A stretch of DNA of 64,000 bases from JABDGM01 sp046349975 (GCA_046349975.1 JAXMBH010000011.1:119227-183226), one strand, 5' to 3'; positions 50,592 to 61,212 are shown, counted from the first letter of the stretch. Notes: generated by a model from the sequence alone, not told the origin. A program made the numbers and translations.

Positions 50592-52136
50592 ATGGAAAAG
50601 CAGGAATACAAGTCAAAGTGGGACGAACTGGTCCGCGAAATCGGCGTGGAAGTACCGGCCGAAGTTCAGCAGCGTGAAGAAGCCGTGGCGAGTCATGCCG
50701 CTGCTCCGACACCCGCACCGCCGGTCGAAGTTGAGTCGGCCACGCCCCGCTCGGCACCGCCAAAGAAGGCGGCCGTGAATTGGAACAGCCTGGCTGAGGA
50801 GTTGGGGCTGCCGCCATTGCCGCCGGAAGAAGTTCCGCCGGCGCCGCCGGTTGTCGAACCGCAGTCATCGGTTCGGCCGGAGCGGAAGCGCGAAGAACGG
50901 GAAGAGCGAGATCAACGGCCCCGCGAAGAGCGTGGCGAGCGACCGCGGCGGGACCGCGAAGAGCGGCCGCGGCGCGAGGGTGCGGAATCGCGCGGCCGCG
51001 AACGTGGCGGACGCGGTCGCAGCCGGCGCGGTGAGCGGGAAGAACGTTCTGACCGTGGCGAGCAACGGGAGCGAGCGGAACGCGGTGATCGCGAAGAACA
51101 CGCTGAGCAAAGCAATCGCGCGGAACGCGATGTCCGGGGAGGTCGTGGAGAACGTCAAGAGCGGCCACGACGCGGCCAGCGAAGTGAGCGCCAAGAAAGT
51201 GGTGATCGGGAGGAGCGCCCCGTTCGCGGCGAGCGACACGAATCCGGCGAGCGTGGTGATCGCAGCGAACGGACCGAACGTGCGGGCCGAGGACGCCGTG
51301 GACGTCGTGGCGGGCGATCGCAACGCGACAGCGAGACGGTATCGGAGGAGCGCGAAGAACAGGCTTTCGTCGAGCGTGATGACGTTGAATCCTTTGAAGA
51401 AAAGGCCGAAACATCAACTCGCCAGGAATCGCACAGTGTCGAGCCGGCGGAACGCCCCGCGCCTGTTCGCGAAGAACCGCCGAAGTCGGCGGCCGTGAGT
51501 TTATGGCACAAGATCTTTGGCTCGCCCGCAGAGCAATCGGCCAAACTTGCGGATGAACCGCAAGACGAGCTGTCGTCGGTGCCGGCCGAAGATCTGCGCG
51601 ATGAGCCGCGCGACGCGGGCGGCTTTGCCGATGCGCATGTTGACGAGGATATTGCTGCGGACATCGTTGATGAAGCTGGGGAAGGCGAGGAAGGCTTAGC
51701 AGCGGATGACGATGCGGCGGGCGAGCGGCGACGTGGCCGGCCGCGTCGGCGGCGGGGCCGAGGTCGCGGGCGCCGAACGGAATCGTCGGGTGAATCGCGA
51801 GGGGAAGGCGAGCGTGGATCGCGGACGTCGGAGCGCGGTCGCGACGAAGACGACCTGGATGATGATGCCCTGGATGACCTCGCTGGCAGCGAAACAGGCG
51901 GCGACGTTGCGGATTCGGTCGAAGACGATGAAGACGGCGAGGAAGCACTCGCGGACGCCGGCGGGTCACGCGCCCGCAGTTCACTACGCGGCACGATCCC
52001 GTCGTGGGACGAAGCCATTGGGTACATCGTCGACACGAACATGCAAAGCCGTTCGCAGCGACGTCCGCCCGCGCGCCAAGGTGGTCGTGGCGATGGCGGC
52101 CGCGGTCGATCGCGCGGCCGACGCCGACCGCAGTAG
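50592..52136 (+). CDS. disordered Arg/Glu-rich protein with repeated Trp motifs
   Basis: 514 residues, almost wholly low-complexity. The N-terminus has MEKQEYKSKWDELVREIGVE and then NWNSLAEELGLPPLPPEE, two copies of a W-[DN]-x-L-x-x-E-[IL]-G motif. Residues ~95-240 are Arg/Glu/Gly repeats (RPREERGERPRRDREERPRR; ERGDR, RGGRGE units). Around residue 298 there is AVSLWHKIFGSP. Residues ~320-470 are acidic with a second Arg/Gly patch. The end has TIPSWDEAIGYIVDTNM followed by a basic Arg/Gly tail. No catalytic domain is present. The composition resembles the RNA-binding, scaffold-like tail of RNase E; it may organise RNA-related proteins. Confidence 0.7.
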   Translation: MEKQEYKSKWDELVREIGVEVPAEVQQREEAVASHAAAPTPAPPVEVESATPRSAPPKKAAVNWNSLAEELGLPPLPPEEVPPAPPVVEPQSSVRPERKREEREERDQRPREERGERPRRDREERPRREGAESRGRERGGRGRSRRGEREERSDRGEQRERAERGDREEHAEQSNRAERDVRGGRGERQERPRRGQRSERQESGDREERPVRGERHESGERGDRSERTERAGRGRRGRRGGRSQRDSETVSEEREEQAFVERDDVESFEEKAETSTRQESHSVEPAERPAPVREEPPKSAAVSLWHKIFGSPAEQSAKLADEPQDELSSVPAEDLRDEPRDAGGFADAHVDEDIAADIVDEAGEGEEGLAADDDAAGERRRGRPRRRRGRGRGRRTESSGESRGEGERGSRTSERGRDEDDLDDDALDDLAGSETGGDVADSVEDDEDGEEALADAGGSRARSSLRGTIPSWDEAIGYIVDTNMQSRSQRRPPARQGGRGDGGRGRSRGRRRPQ

Positions 52137-52945
52137 TTAGTGGTATGCGGTTGGCCGCCGCGCAAGGGGAGTGGCGGACGCACGCATCGCTGGCCAGCGA
52201 CTGGTACGCAAATGTCCAGTCATGCACGGCGAGCCGTCGCGGGACGCGACGGTTGAGAGAAGCACGCAAGTCATTGCCGTGTAACTATTTCGGAGTTCCG
52301 ATCGGCACCCATCGCCGCTGGTTGACACGGGGCATTTTTTGACTTCGTGTTGCCGAAATTCGAAACGTAGTCGATACTTAACTACGAAGAGGTGCGACTC
52401 GCAACTTCGCACGAGTCGCGGTCGAGTAGCGGCTTGACCGACACACCACCACCTTGTCCCCGCTCTTTGCCAATCTCTAACTGTGTGCAATCTGGCACGC
52501 GTTGGAAGAAATCCTAACGTTTGGCCGGTTGTGCGCTTCGCGGCCAACTTCTTGTGGCGATTCGTCAAAGTTCTGCACGGTAGTCGCTACAGACAACGTG
52601 CGCGACGCACGACTTCGTCTAGCGTTCTAGCGCGCGCCCACTGCTCTTCGGCGTGCCAGCCATTCTTCCGCTGCACGACACGATGGCCTGGGAATTGCAT
52701 TGCAAGCGACGAGACAGCGAGAGCAAAGCCCGCGAGAGAACTGAGAATCATAGCGACATCGCCCGCCGGAGAGAATTAAAAGCGGTAAGGAAACCACTCG
52801 TCGGACAACATGAAGTTTGCATCGCGTGGATGGAGTTTCGTGCCGCGAGCGTTGAGTATTGCTCAACGTTTGGGCGGCGGCTGCCTCGCGCGATGAAGGA
52901 CAGCGCGAACCGGCGCGGTCGAGGTCGTTCACCAGGAGCGTATTG
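52137..52945. other. long intergenic region before prkA
   Basis: About 800 bases. No protein is supported: open frames are short and lack ribosome binding sites. AT-richer patches near 52330-52400 may hold the promoter for the PrkA operon, but no -35/-10 pair is clear. No tRNA-like fold and no strong hairpin was recognised. Confidence 0.4.
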
Positions 52946-55004
52946 ATGAGCGACGGACGGGAGATCATCGCTTTAGTAGCACAGCGTCAAGATTGCGAGC
53001 AGTTCCGCCGCAAGAATTGGGTGGGGACGTTCGCCGAGTATCTAGATATCGTGCGCGAGCATCCGGAAGTGACGCGGACCGCGTATCAGCGGTTGTACGA
53101 CATGATCTTGTCGTACGGAGTCGAAGTCACGGAGAGCGGACGCGAGAAGCACGTTCACTATCCCTTCTTTGCGGACCCTGAAAACAACGGCCGCGATGCG
53201 GTGTTTGGGCTCGATACCCCGCTGCATCATTTTGTGAACGCGCTGAAGAGCGCGGCGGCGGGCTACGGCATCGAACGGCGCGTGCTGCTGCTGCACGGGC
53301 CGGTTGGCAGCAGCAAGAGCACCATCGTGCGGCTGCTCAAGAAGGGCATCGAGCGATACACGTCGACTGACGACGGTGCGCTGTACACGCTGGGATGGGT
53401 CGACGAGGAAGACCCGGAGAATCCCGAGAAGATTCATTGGTGCCCCATGAATGAGGAGCCGCTGCATTTGATTCCGCAGCGGTTTCGGGCGGATGTAGAG
53501 ACAAAGCTTAACGCTGGCCGCGGCGAGGACGAGCGGCAGGTGCACATCGAGGGCGAACTCGACCCGTTCTGCCGGTTCATGTACTACCAACGGCTCAAGA
53601 AATACGACGGCGATTGGAGCCGCGTCGCTCAGGATGTCCGCGTGAAGCGCGTGCTACTGAGCGAAAAAGACCGCGTGGGCATCGGCACGTTCCAGCCGAA
53701 GGACGAGAAGAATCAGGACGCGACGGAGCTTACCGGCGACATTAATTACCGCAAGATTGCGGAGTATGGCAGCGACAGCGATCCGCGGGCATTCAACTTC
53801 GACGGCGAGTTCAACATCGCCAACCGCGGCGTGATTGAGTTCGTCGAGGTGCTGAAGCTGGATGTGGCGTTTCTGTACGATTTGCTCGGCGCCAGCCAAG
53901 AGCACCGTATCAAGCCAAAGAAGTTCGCGCAGACGGATATCGACGAGGTGATCATCGGCCATACGAACGAGCCGGAATATCGCCGGCTGCAGAACAACGA
54001 GTTCATGGAAGCGCTACGCGACCGGACAGTGAAGATCGATATTCCGTACGTCACGTCGCTCTCGGATGAAGTGAAAATCTACGAGAAGGACTACAACAAG
54101 ACCACGGTGCGCGGCAAACATATCGCGCCGCATACGATCGAGATGGCCGCAATGTGGGCCGTGCTTACGCGACTCGAGGATCCGAAGCATGCGGGGCTGT
54201 CGCGACTGCAGAAGCTGAAGCTGTACAACGGAAAGACGCTGCCTGGGTTCACGGAGGAGAACATCAAGGAGTTGCGTGAGCATGCCCGGCAGGAGGGCAT
54301 GATCGGCATTTCGCCGCGGTACGTGCAGGACAAGATTTCGAACGCGCTGGTCGCTCATCCAGAGGCCAAGAGCATCAACCCATTCATGGTGCTCAACGAA
54401 CTGGAAGCCGGGCTCAAACACCACAGCCTCATCAACAATGAGGAGACCAAGCAGGAATATCGCGACCTGTTGGGCGTCGTGAAGGAGGAATACGAGAATA
54501 TCGTCAAGAACGAGGTGCAGCGGGCGATTGCGGCCGACGAGGACGCGCTCAAGCGGCTGTGCGGCAACTACATCGATAACGTAAAGGCGTACACGCAAAA
54601 AGAAAAGGTGCGGAACCGCTTCACCGGCAAGAGTGAAGAGCCAGATGAGCGGCTGATGCGGAGCATTGAGGAGAAGATTGATATTCCGGATAGCAGGAAG
54701 GATGACTTCCGCCGCGAGATCATGAATTACATCGGGCGCTGTCGATTGACGGTAAGACGTTCGATTACAAAACGAACGAGCGGCTGTACAAGGCGCCGAG
54801 CTCAAGCTGTTCGAAGACCAGAAGGACTCGATCAAGCTGACGAGCCTCGTCTCGAATGTCATCGATGCGGACACGCAGCAGAAAATCGATGTGGTAAAGG
54901 GCCGGCTTATTCGCGATTACGGCTACGACGATGAAAGCGCGACGGATGTGCTGAACTATGTGGCGAGCATTTTTGCGCGCGGCGACGCGAAGGAGCACAA
55001 GTAG
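52946..55004 (+). CDS. prkA: PrkA serine protein kinase (AAA+), two C-terminal frameshifts
   Basis: ATG at 52946 with AGGAG 7 bases upstream. Walker A GPVGSSKST in the AAA domain, after EYLDIVREHPEVTRTAYQRL, then EPLHLIPQRFR and GDINYRKIAEYGSDSDPRAF, with the kinase-like C-terminal part typical of PrkA, which phosphorylates proteins during starvation and sporulation-like stress. The continuous frame ends at 54934. A missing G at about 54734-54736 and another missing base at about 54796 put the rest in other frames: GALSIDGKTFDYKTNERLYK, then LKLFEDQKDSIKLTSLVSNV, ending in GDAKEHK at 55004. With both restored the length is 686 residues, normal for the family. First gene of the PrkA-DUF444-SpoVR operon. 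Confidence 0.93.
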
Positions 55005-55028
55005 TGGGGACAAGGGAGGATGTGCGTA

Positions 55029-55088
55029 AGTGAGTAGACGAATGGGCGATCCGCGAACTCACCTTGTTCACTTACTCATCTGCTCACT
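55029..55088 (+). repeat. inverted repeat between prkA and the DUF444 gene
   Basis: 13-base arms AGTGAGTAGACGA (55029-55041) and TCATCTGCTCACT (55076-55088), pairing with two G-U pairs in RNA. It lies in the 99-base gap inside the operon and ends 15 bases before the next ATG. It could limit read-through or shape the ratio of PrkA to DUF444 protein. Confidence 0.55.
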
Positions 55089-55103
55089 TTCCAGCGAATA
55101 CCT

Positions 55104-56216
55104 ATGGTCATGAAAATTGAGCGAGATCAGCGCCGGTTTCGGCAGATCGTGAACGGGCGGATCCGCAAAAATTTGCGAAGTATGTGACGCACGGCGAAAT
55201 GATTGGCCGCAAGGGGCGGGATCTTGTCAGCATTCCAGTGCCGCAGCTCGATGTGCCGCATTTTCGTTTTGGCGACAATGGTTCGGGCGGGGTAGGGCAG
55301 GGCGATGGAGAGGAAGGCCAGCCGCTCGGCAAGGGCGGCGATCCGCGAAACGGGCAGGGCCCCGCGGGCAGTGATCCCGGCGGCGGGCACTTGCTGGAGG
55401 TCGACATTTCGCTGGAAGAGTTGGCGGAAATACTCGGCGAAGAACTGGAACTGCCGCGGATCGAGCCGCGGGGCAATGCGTCGATCGTGCAGGAAAAGTC
55501 GAAATACAACAGCATTCGGCAGACGGGACCGGAGTCGCTGCGGCACTTTAAGCGGACCTATCTCAAAGCCGCTCAAGCGGCAGATTTCGACCGGCGTGTA
55601 TGAGCCGGATGAACCACGCGTGGTGCCGATCCGTGCCGACAAGCAATATCGGTCGTGGAACACGGTCGATCACCCGCAAGTCAACGCGGCCGTCATCTAC
55701 ATGATGGATGTTTCGGGATCGATGACCGACGAACAGAAGGAGATCGTTCGTACTGAAGCGTTTTGGATCGACACCTGGCTCTCCAGCCAATACGAGGGCA
55801 TCGAAACTCGGTACATCATTCACGACGCGGTCGCCAAGGAAGTCGACGAGCACACGTTCTACCACACGCGCGAAAGCGGTGGCACGCGGATCAGTTCGGC
55901 CTACAGAGCCTGTGCGGCGTTGATTGAAGAAGAGTTTCCGGCCTCCGAGTGGAATTTGTACTGTTTCCAGTTCTCCGACGGCGACAACTGGGGCGAGGAC
56001 AACGAGGAAGCCTTCCGACTTCTGGGCGAGCGTTTGTTGCCCGTGGTGAATCTGTTTTGTTACGGGCAAGTCGAAAGCCCGTACGGCAGTGGCGAGTTCT
56101 TGGGGTACTTGCAGGGCCGGTTTGGCGAGCGGCACGAGTCGCTGGTGTTGTCGGAGATCGAAGACAAAGACGCGATTTACGAATCGATCAAGATGTTCTT
56201 GGGCAAGGGGCGTTAG
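55104..56216 (+). pseudogene. DUF444 (YeaH-like) protein gene, reading frame broken twice
   Basis: Three frames together make a complete DUF444/UPF0229 protein of 370 residues. Frame one from the ATG at 55104 gives MVMKIERDQRRFRQIVNGRI then RKNLR. A missing base near 55175 leads to frame two (YVTHGEMIGRKGRDLVSIPV, then PQLDVPHFRFGDNGSGG) up to 55603. An extra base near 55575 leads to frame three (LKRQISTGVYEPDEPRVVPI onward), with a VWA-like core AVIYMMDVSGSMTDEQKE carrying DxSxS, ending KMFLGKGR. Net indel is zero, and all conserved parts are present with no internal stops. DUF444 and PrkA act with SpoVR in stress physiology. Either sequencing error or very recent loss. Confidence 0.85.
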
Positions 56217-56237
56217 CAGCCGCAGCGACGTACAACG

Positions 56238-57774
56238 ATGGCCACTGTGGAAACTCCAGTATTGCCGCCAGAACTTGCCGCGGTGCAGCGCGAGATGGAG
56301 GCGTATGCGCGCGGGCACGGGCTCGATTTCTATCCGACGATTTTCGAATACATCGATGCCGATCAGTTGAACGCGATCGCCGCGAAGGGCGGCTTCCCGG
56401 TGCGTTACCCTCACTGGCGGTTCGGCATGGAGTATGAGCAGCTGAGCAGGGCTATCACCATGGTTTGCAGAAGATCTATGAGATGGTGATCAACAACAAT
56501 CCTTGCTACGCCTACCTGATGACGAACAACAGCTTCACTGATCAGAAGCTAGTGATGGCGCACGTGTACGGGCATTGCGACTTCTTCAAGAACAATTTTT
56601 GGTTCAGCCAGACGAATCGCAAGATGATGGACGAGATGGCGAACCACGGCAACCGCGTGCGGCGGCACATGGATAAAGTGGGCGTTGAAGAGGTTGAGGA
56701 GTTTATTGACGCCTGCTTGAGCTTGGAGGACCAAATCGACATCCACTCGCCGTTCATTCGGCGGCGGGAGGAACGGAATCGGTACGACTTCAATCACCAG
56801 ACAGGCGAGGAGCCAGAGGGGCCGCGCGGTTTCGGGCAAAGAACTACATGGATTCGTTCATCAACCCGCGCGAGAAGCTAGCCGCTGCGGCGAGAGAAAT
56901 CGAGGAGAAGCGGAAGGAGGCAAAGCCATTTCCCGAGCGGCCTGAGCGAGACCTGCTGCTGTTTCTGTTGGAATACGCACCGCTCAATGGCTGGCAGGCA
57001 GATGTGCTTTCGATCATTCGCGATGAAGCGTATTATTTCGCACCGCAGGGCCAGACCAAGATCATGAATGAGGGCTGGGCCAGCTATTGGCACTCGACGA
57101 TCATGACACGGCAGGGGCTCACCGCGGCTGAGGTGGTGAACTATTGTGATCATCACAGCGGTACAATGGCGAGCTCTCCGACGCGGCTTAATCCATACAA
57201 GCTAGGCATCGAGCTGTTCCGCGATATTGAAGATCGTTGGAACCGCGGCGCGTTCGGCAAGGAATACAATGAGTGCGACGACTACCGCGCGCGGCGCGAT
57301 TGGAACACGCACGCAGGCCTCGGCCGCGAGAAGATTTTCGAAGTGCGGCGGATTCACAACGATCTCACGTTCATCGACGAGTTTCTGACGCTTGACTTCG
57401 TACGTGAGCAGAAGCTGTTCAAGTTCGGCTACAACAGTAGCACGGAATACTACGAAATCGAGTCGCGAGAGTTTCCCAAGGTGAAGCGTCAGCTGCTGGC
57501 GAGCCTAACCAATTTGGGCCGCCCGCAGATCGCTGTGCGTGATGGCAACTACAAGAACCGCGGCGAGTTGTATCTCGAGCACACCTACACGGGCGTGGAG
57601 CTGCAACTCGAATACGCGAAGGAAACGCTACGGAATTTGCAGACGCTATGGACCCGGCCGGTGCATCTGGAAACAGTGCTCGGCGACTCCAAAGCCGTGA
57701 TGTCGTTTGATGGAAGCGACCACGAAATCGAAAAGGGAGGCACGATCGAACTTGCAGATGGGGCACTTTTATGA
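56238..57774 (+). pseudogene. spoVR: SpoVR family protein gene, reading frame broken twice
   Basis: Starts 21 bases after the DUF444 stop with MATVETPVLPPELAAVQREM. Frame one includes AKGGFPVRYPHWRFGMEYEQ; a missing G at about 56450 moves to frame two (GYHHGLQKIYEMVINNNPCY, FTDQKLVMAHVYGHCDFFKN). A missing base at about 56826 moves to frame three (AKNYMDSFINPREKLAAAAR, IMNEGWASYWHSTIMTRQGL, NPYKLGIELFRDIEDRWNRG). Restoring both gives 512 residues, the family length. SpoVR is required for spore cortex formation in Bacillus and has an unknown stress role elsewhere. The His/Glu-rich centre (HVYGHCDF, NEGWASYWH) suggests metal binding. The 4-base overlap with the next gene is intact. Confidence 0.88.
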
Positions 57775-58244
57775 CGCTTGTGAATCAATTCGCGCGAGGA
57801 CTTGCGAACATTGGCAACGGCGGGCCCGATGTGCTGACTATTGAAGCTCCGCCCCGCAAAATCGCCTGTGACATCGTCCAGTGCAATGCGCTAGCGGTAT
57901 CGTTTAATGAACTCTGCCTGGCAACGACCGAGTTAGCCGCGGCAGACGCAGTTCGGCTGCAGCAACTGGGGCAAGCGCTGTCGGCGCGACTCACGTACTT
58001 GCTGGAGCCGATCAGCCCGATCGAGATCGATGCTCAAGGCTGCGTTGTGCAGTTGCGAAGCAATCCGCCGCAGCGCGATGACGACGGCCGGATGTACTAT
58101 GAGTTGCTGGTGCGTCGCGGCGGCGAGATTTCGCTGAAGCGATATCACAAAGAGAACAGTACAGCTCGCACCGCGATGTCGGCGACTGTCACGCGCGAGG
58201 TCTTGCTGCGGCTCGTGGGCGATTTCTCGGCGGTGCTGGATTAG
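57771..58244 (+). CDS. hypothetical protein, fourth gene of the PrkA operon
   Basis: 157 residues. Its ATG overlaps the stop of spoVR by 4 bases (ATGA), so it is translationally coupled to the PrkA operon. There is no signal peptide or membrane segment. N-terminal part MTLVNQFARGLANIGNGGP, then alpha-helical CNALAVSFNELCLATTELAA, and a beta-rich end with MYYELLVRRGGEISLKRYHKE. I do not recognise the family. The position suggests a role with PrkA/DUF444/SpoVR. Confidence 0.75.
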   Translation: MTLVNQFARGLANIGNGGPDVLTIEAPPRKIACDIVQCNALAVSFNELCLATTELAAADAVRLQQLGQALSARLTYLLEPISPIEIDAQGCVVQLRSNPPQRDDDGRMYYELLVRRGGEISLKRYHKENSTARTAMSATVTREVLLRLVGDFSAVLD

Positions 58245-58386
58245 AGTAAATGGCGAGGCGGGCGGCAGGTTGGGCCGTCGATGTTAAGGGGGCGTTGGGC
58301 AGGCGTTTCTGCCACACTGTTTCTTCAGGCGAAGATAGGATAGGATTGCATGCCGTATAATTTGAGCGTCTTCTTCCGCCGTCTTC

Positions 58387-59238
58387 ATGACACGACCCGC
58401 TCACACCTCCAGCGCCGAATCGATACCGCCCAGCCTCGTGCCGGCTGGGGGTGGATGGCATTGCAGCCATCTGTATTACTCGTTCAATCGGTCGGCACTC
58501 GCTCGCCTCACCTCGGACGAACGCGCCGCCGGTACGCGCGATCTAGTTGCGGCACTTGATCCGGTTGGCGACGACGCGCCGCTACGGCTGCAAACGACGA
58601 TCACGGCGGGTCAAAAGGCTGACTTCGGCATCATGGCGCTCGACACCGACCCACTGAAGGTCGATCGTGTGCATCAGCGCGTGATGGCGGGCCGGCTGGG
58701 GCCCGCGATTGTGCCGCGCTGGTCATTCGTGTCGCTCACCGAAATCAGCGAGTACGTTCAGACAGCCGAGCAGTTTGGTGTACGATTAGTGGCCGAGGGA
58801 ATGGATGCAGGCAGCGCCGAGTACGCCGCGCGAGTGAAGGCCTATTCCGAGCGATTGGTGGAAATGAACCATCAGCGCCTGACGCCGGATTTTCCGCCGT
58901 ACCGCGCGATGTGCTTCTACCCGATGAACAAGAAGCGCGAGGTCGGGGAGAATTGGTTCACGCTGCCGAAAGAAGAACGCGGCCGGCTGATGATCGAGCA
59001 CGCTCGCAGTGGAATGGCGTTCGCAGGCCGGGTGTCGCAGCTCATTACTGTCGGTGTCGGACTCGAAGATTGGGAATGGGGCGTCACGCTGTGGGCAGCG
59101 AACCCAGAGTATCTCAGTAAAATCGTGTACACGATGCGGTTCGATGAGGCCTCGGCGCGGTACGCGGAGTTCGGGCCGTTCTATACCGGCTATGTGGCAT
59201 CGGCCGAAGAGATTCTGAGCCATTGCCTTGTTAGGTAG
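58387..59238 (+). CDS. hemQ: coproheme decarboxylase HemQ (chlorite dismutase family)
   Basis: 283 residues. Catalyses the last step of the coproporphyrin-dependent heme pathway, two decarboxylations of coproheme using peroxide. Motifs: GWHCSHLYYSFNRSALARL near the start, TTITAGQKADFGIMALDTDP, the Tyr-containing MCFYPMNKKREVGENWF (Tyr acts in radical chemistry), proximal His in LMIEHARSGMAFAGRVSQLI, and VGLEDWEWGVTLWA. The His-Ala-Arg-Ser stretch differs a little from the usual HGxxGR. It lies 142 bases after the PrkA operon on the same strand; co-transcription is possible. Confidence 0.92.
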   Translation: MTRPAHTSSAESIPPSLVPAGGGWHCSHLYYSFNRSALARLTSDERAAGTRDLVAALDPVGDDAPLRLQTTITAGQKADFGIMALDTDPLKVDRVHQRVMAGRLGPAIVPRWSFVSLTEISEYVQTAEQFGVRLVAEGMDAGSAEYAARVKAYSERLVEMNHQRLTPDFPPYRAMCFYPMNKKREVGENWFTLPKEERGRLMIEHARSGMAFAGRVSQLITVGVGLEDWEWGVTLWAANPEYLSKIVYTMRFDEASARYAEFGPFYTGYVASAEEILSHCLVR

Positions 59239-59335
59239 CCGAACTGCTCCGGTTCGGCGCGCCAATGCTCGCGCACTTCTCGACGCACGGCCTGCACCAG
59301 GCGCGATTGCCACTGAGCCGGAACGGCTCGGCGAT

Positions 59336-59527
59336 TTACGGGGCGGCGGGCACGGGTGGGGCGGGCTTCACGCCGGGGGCGATGGCTTCGTCGTTTGTGG
59401 CGACGTAAATGCCGATGGCCGCGAGCATCAGAATCACAATGGCCCAAAGACGCCAATCACGGTGGAGCCCGCGTTTTGGGGTAGCGTTGTGACCATGATG
59501 TTCGTGGTGCGAGGATTCGTGCGACAT
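59336..59527 (-). CDS. small membrane protein with His-rich N-terminus
   Basis: 63 residues: MSHESSHHEHHGHNATPKRG, then one membrane helix (WAIVILMLAAIGIYVA) and a Pro/Ala-rich tail. Six His in the first 14 residues could bind metal. Single-pass topology is likely. Two GC-rich hairpins (59238-59258 and 59315-59329) lie between it and hemQ. The small size leaves some doubt, but the composition is clearly that of a real protein. Confidence 0.65.
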   Translation of the reverse strand: MSHESSHHEHHGHNATPKRGLHRDWRLWAIVILMLAAIGIYVATNDEAIAPGVKPAPPVPAAP

Positions 59528-59646
59528 GGAAATCCAGGGGCTCGGTACTGGGATATGAAACGAAGCGAGGTTCTAGGATAACGTCGCGTCCCATGCTCAT
59601 CAATGAGTGGTAGCACCAGCCTTCGCTTGTTCGTATCAGCGCAGCA

Positions 59647-60771
59647 TCACTTCACACGCGACAAAATGCTGCCCGCCGAGGAGTCGATACCCTTGAGCGC
59701 CGAGCTAAGCGCCTCTCGGCTCGGTGCAAAGTCCATAGCCACCGTTCGCAGGATGCGATCCTGGTTTACGAGTTCGCACAGCGAGTGGGTGTAGTCGCGC
59801 ATGCCTTCTTCGCGGCATTGGTGAAGAATCGCGGGCAGGTCCTCGTCCTCCTCATGGGCAATCTTCTGTTTGACAATGGAATTCGCGAGTAGCACCTCAG
59901 TGGCCGGAAATCGTACGCCCGTTTGGACGCCCGGCACCAGCCGCTGGCAGAGGATTGCCCGCAAGCTGGTCGCCAACGATGAGCGGATGAAACTATGCTC
60001 GGTGCGATCGAAAAACTCGAGTATGCGGGCGAAGCTGAGCTGGGCGTCGGCACAGTGAAGCGATGCCAGTACGAGGTGGCCCGTTTCCGCGGCTTGAATC
60101 GCGGCCAGCATCGTTTCGCGGTCTCGCAACTCACCGATGAGGATGCAATCGGGGTCCTGGCGCACAACGACGCGTAGGGCTGCCGGAAATGACGGCACAT
60201 CCAAGCCAATCTCGCGCTGCGAAATAATGCTCTTCTTGCCGTGGAAACCAAATTCGATCGGATCTTCGATCGTGATAATATGCAGGCCGCGCGTTTGGTT
60301 GATATATTCGATCATCGCGGCGAGCGTGGAACTCTTGCCGGAGCCGGTAACTCCACAAACAAGGATCAGCCCTTCGAGCGTTTTGCTGATCAGGTCGCAG
60401 TACACTTCCGGAAGATTCAGTTCGGTAAAGTCGGCGATCTTGGCCTTGATGCGCCGGACAGCCACGTGAATGTCGCCCTGTGACCGATAAATGTTGATGC
60501 GGTACCGGTCGCCATTGGGATCGCGGGCGGAAAAGTCGAGCGCGCCGTTCACTTCGAAGTCGTGCCAGCGGTTGTCCGGCGCCAGCGGGCGAATCATCTG
60601 GTGGACAAACGCCGTATCGGGAATCGCGCCGAGCTCAAGTTTGCGCAAATGGCCGCCGATGCGGACGTAGGGCGGATAGCCGACCTTTAGATGCAGATCG
60701 GACGCTTCATGTTTGCCGAGGAACGCGAGAAGACGCTTCATGTCTTCAGCGGGAGAGCCGTGGTTATCCAT
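59647..60771 (-). CDS. pilT: type IV pilus retraction ATPase PilT-like
   Basis: 374 residues from the ATG at 60771, chosen because GGAG lies 6 bases upstream; an upstream in-frame ATG at 60783 lacks one. N-terminal SDLHLKVGYPPYVRIGGHLR; Walker A GVTGSGKSST; Asp box ITIEDPIEF; Walker B DPDCILIGELRDRETM; His box TGHLVLASLHCADAQ. The C-terminal part is divergent, with AILCQRLVPGVQTG. A hexameric motor for pilus retraction or secretion. No pilus structural gene adjoins; the secretin at 27 kb could be a partner. Confidence 0.92.
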   Translation of the reverse strand: MDNHGSPAEDMKRLLAFLGKHEASDLHLKVGYPPYVRIGGHLRKLELGAIPDTAFVHQMIRPLAPDNRWHDFEVNGALDFSARDPNGDRYRINIYRSQGDIHVAVRRIKAKIADFTELNLPEVYCDLISKTLEGLILVCGVTGSGKSSTLAAMIEYINQTRGLHIITIEDPIEFGFHGKKSIISQREIGLDVPSFPAALRVVVRQDPDCILIGELRDRETMLAAIQAAETGHLVLASLHCADAQLSFARILEFFDRTEHSFIRSSLATSLRAILCQRLVPGVQTGVRFPATEVLLANSIVKQKIAHEEDEDLPAILHQCREEGMRDYTHSLCELVNQDRILRTVAMDFAPSREALSSALKGIDSSAGSILSRVK

Positions 60772-61212
60772 GGAGAACTCCATGCGCTGCGTTGCTTCGC
60801 GAGCAACGAAGACCGGTACGATGCGAAATCAGCCGCTGCGTCGCGCCAGCCAATGGCACGGCGCTGAAAAACACGCGTCGCGCGCCGTCACGCGAGCTTT
60901 TGTACCGCTTCTCGAACCGGTTCCAGCGATTCCCGCCGACGGCAGCATTAAACCTTGCCGCCGCCAATAGAGATCAAAAAGACGATCGAGCAATCTGCGT
61001 GCAGCGTGCCCATTAGAACGATTTCAGCGCGCCGTTCTGACACACTGCCGCGCCTACCGCACACCAGCTACAGCGTTGCAACCGCCGATAGAACGCGATT
61101 ACGGCGCTGCCGATGGCTGCCGAGTTTGGCGGGGCAATTTGCGTACCACCGCCGCGCGATGGGTAAATCGGCACTCGCCGCCGCGAGGCTGAATGAAAGG
61201 CCTTTGTCGGAC
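60772..61212. other. intergenic, no gene seen
   Basis: About 440 bases between two minus-strand genes. Open frames are short shadows; no hairpin with a T-run was found for the gene ending at 61213. Confidence 0.4.
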
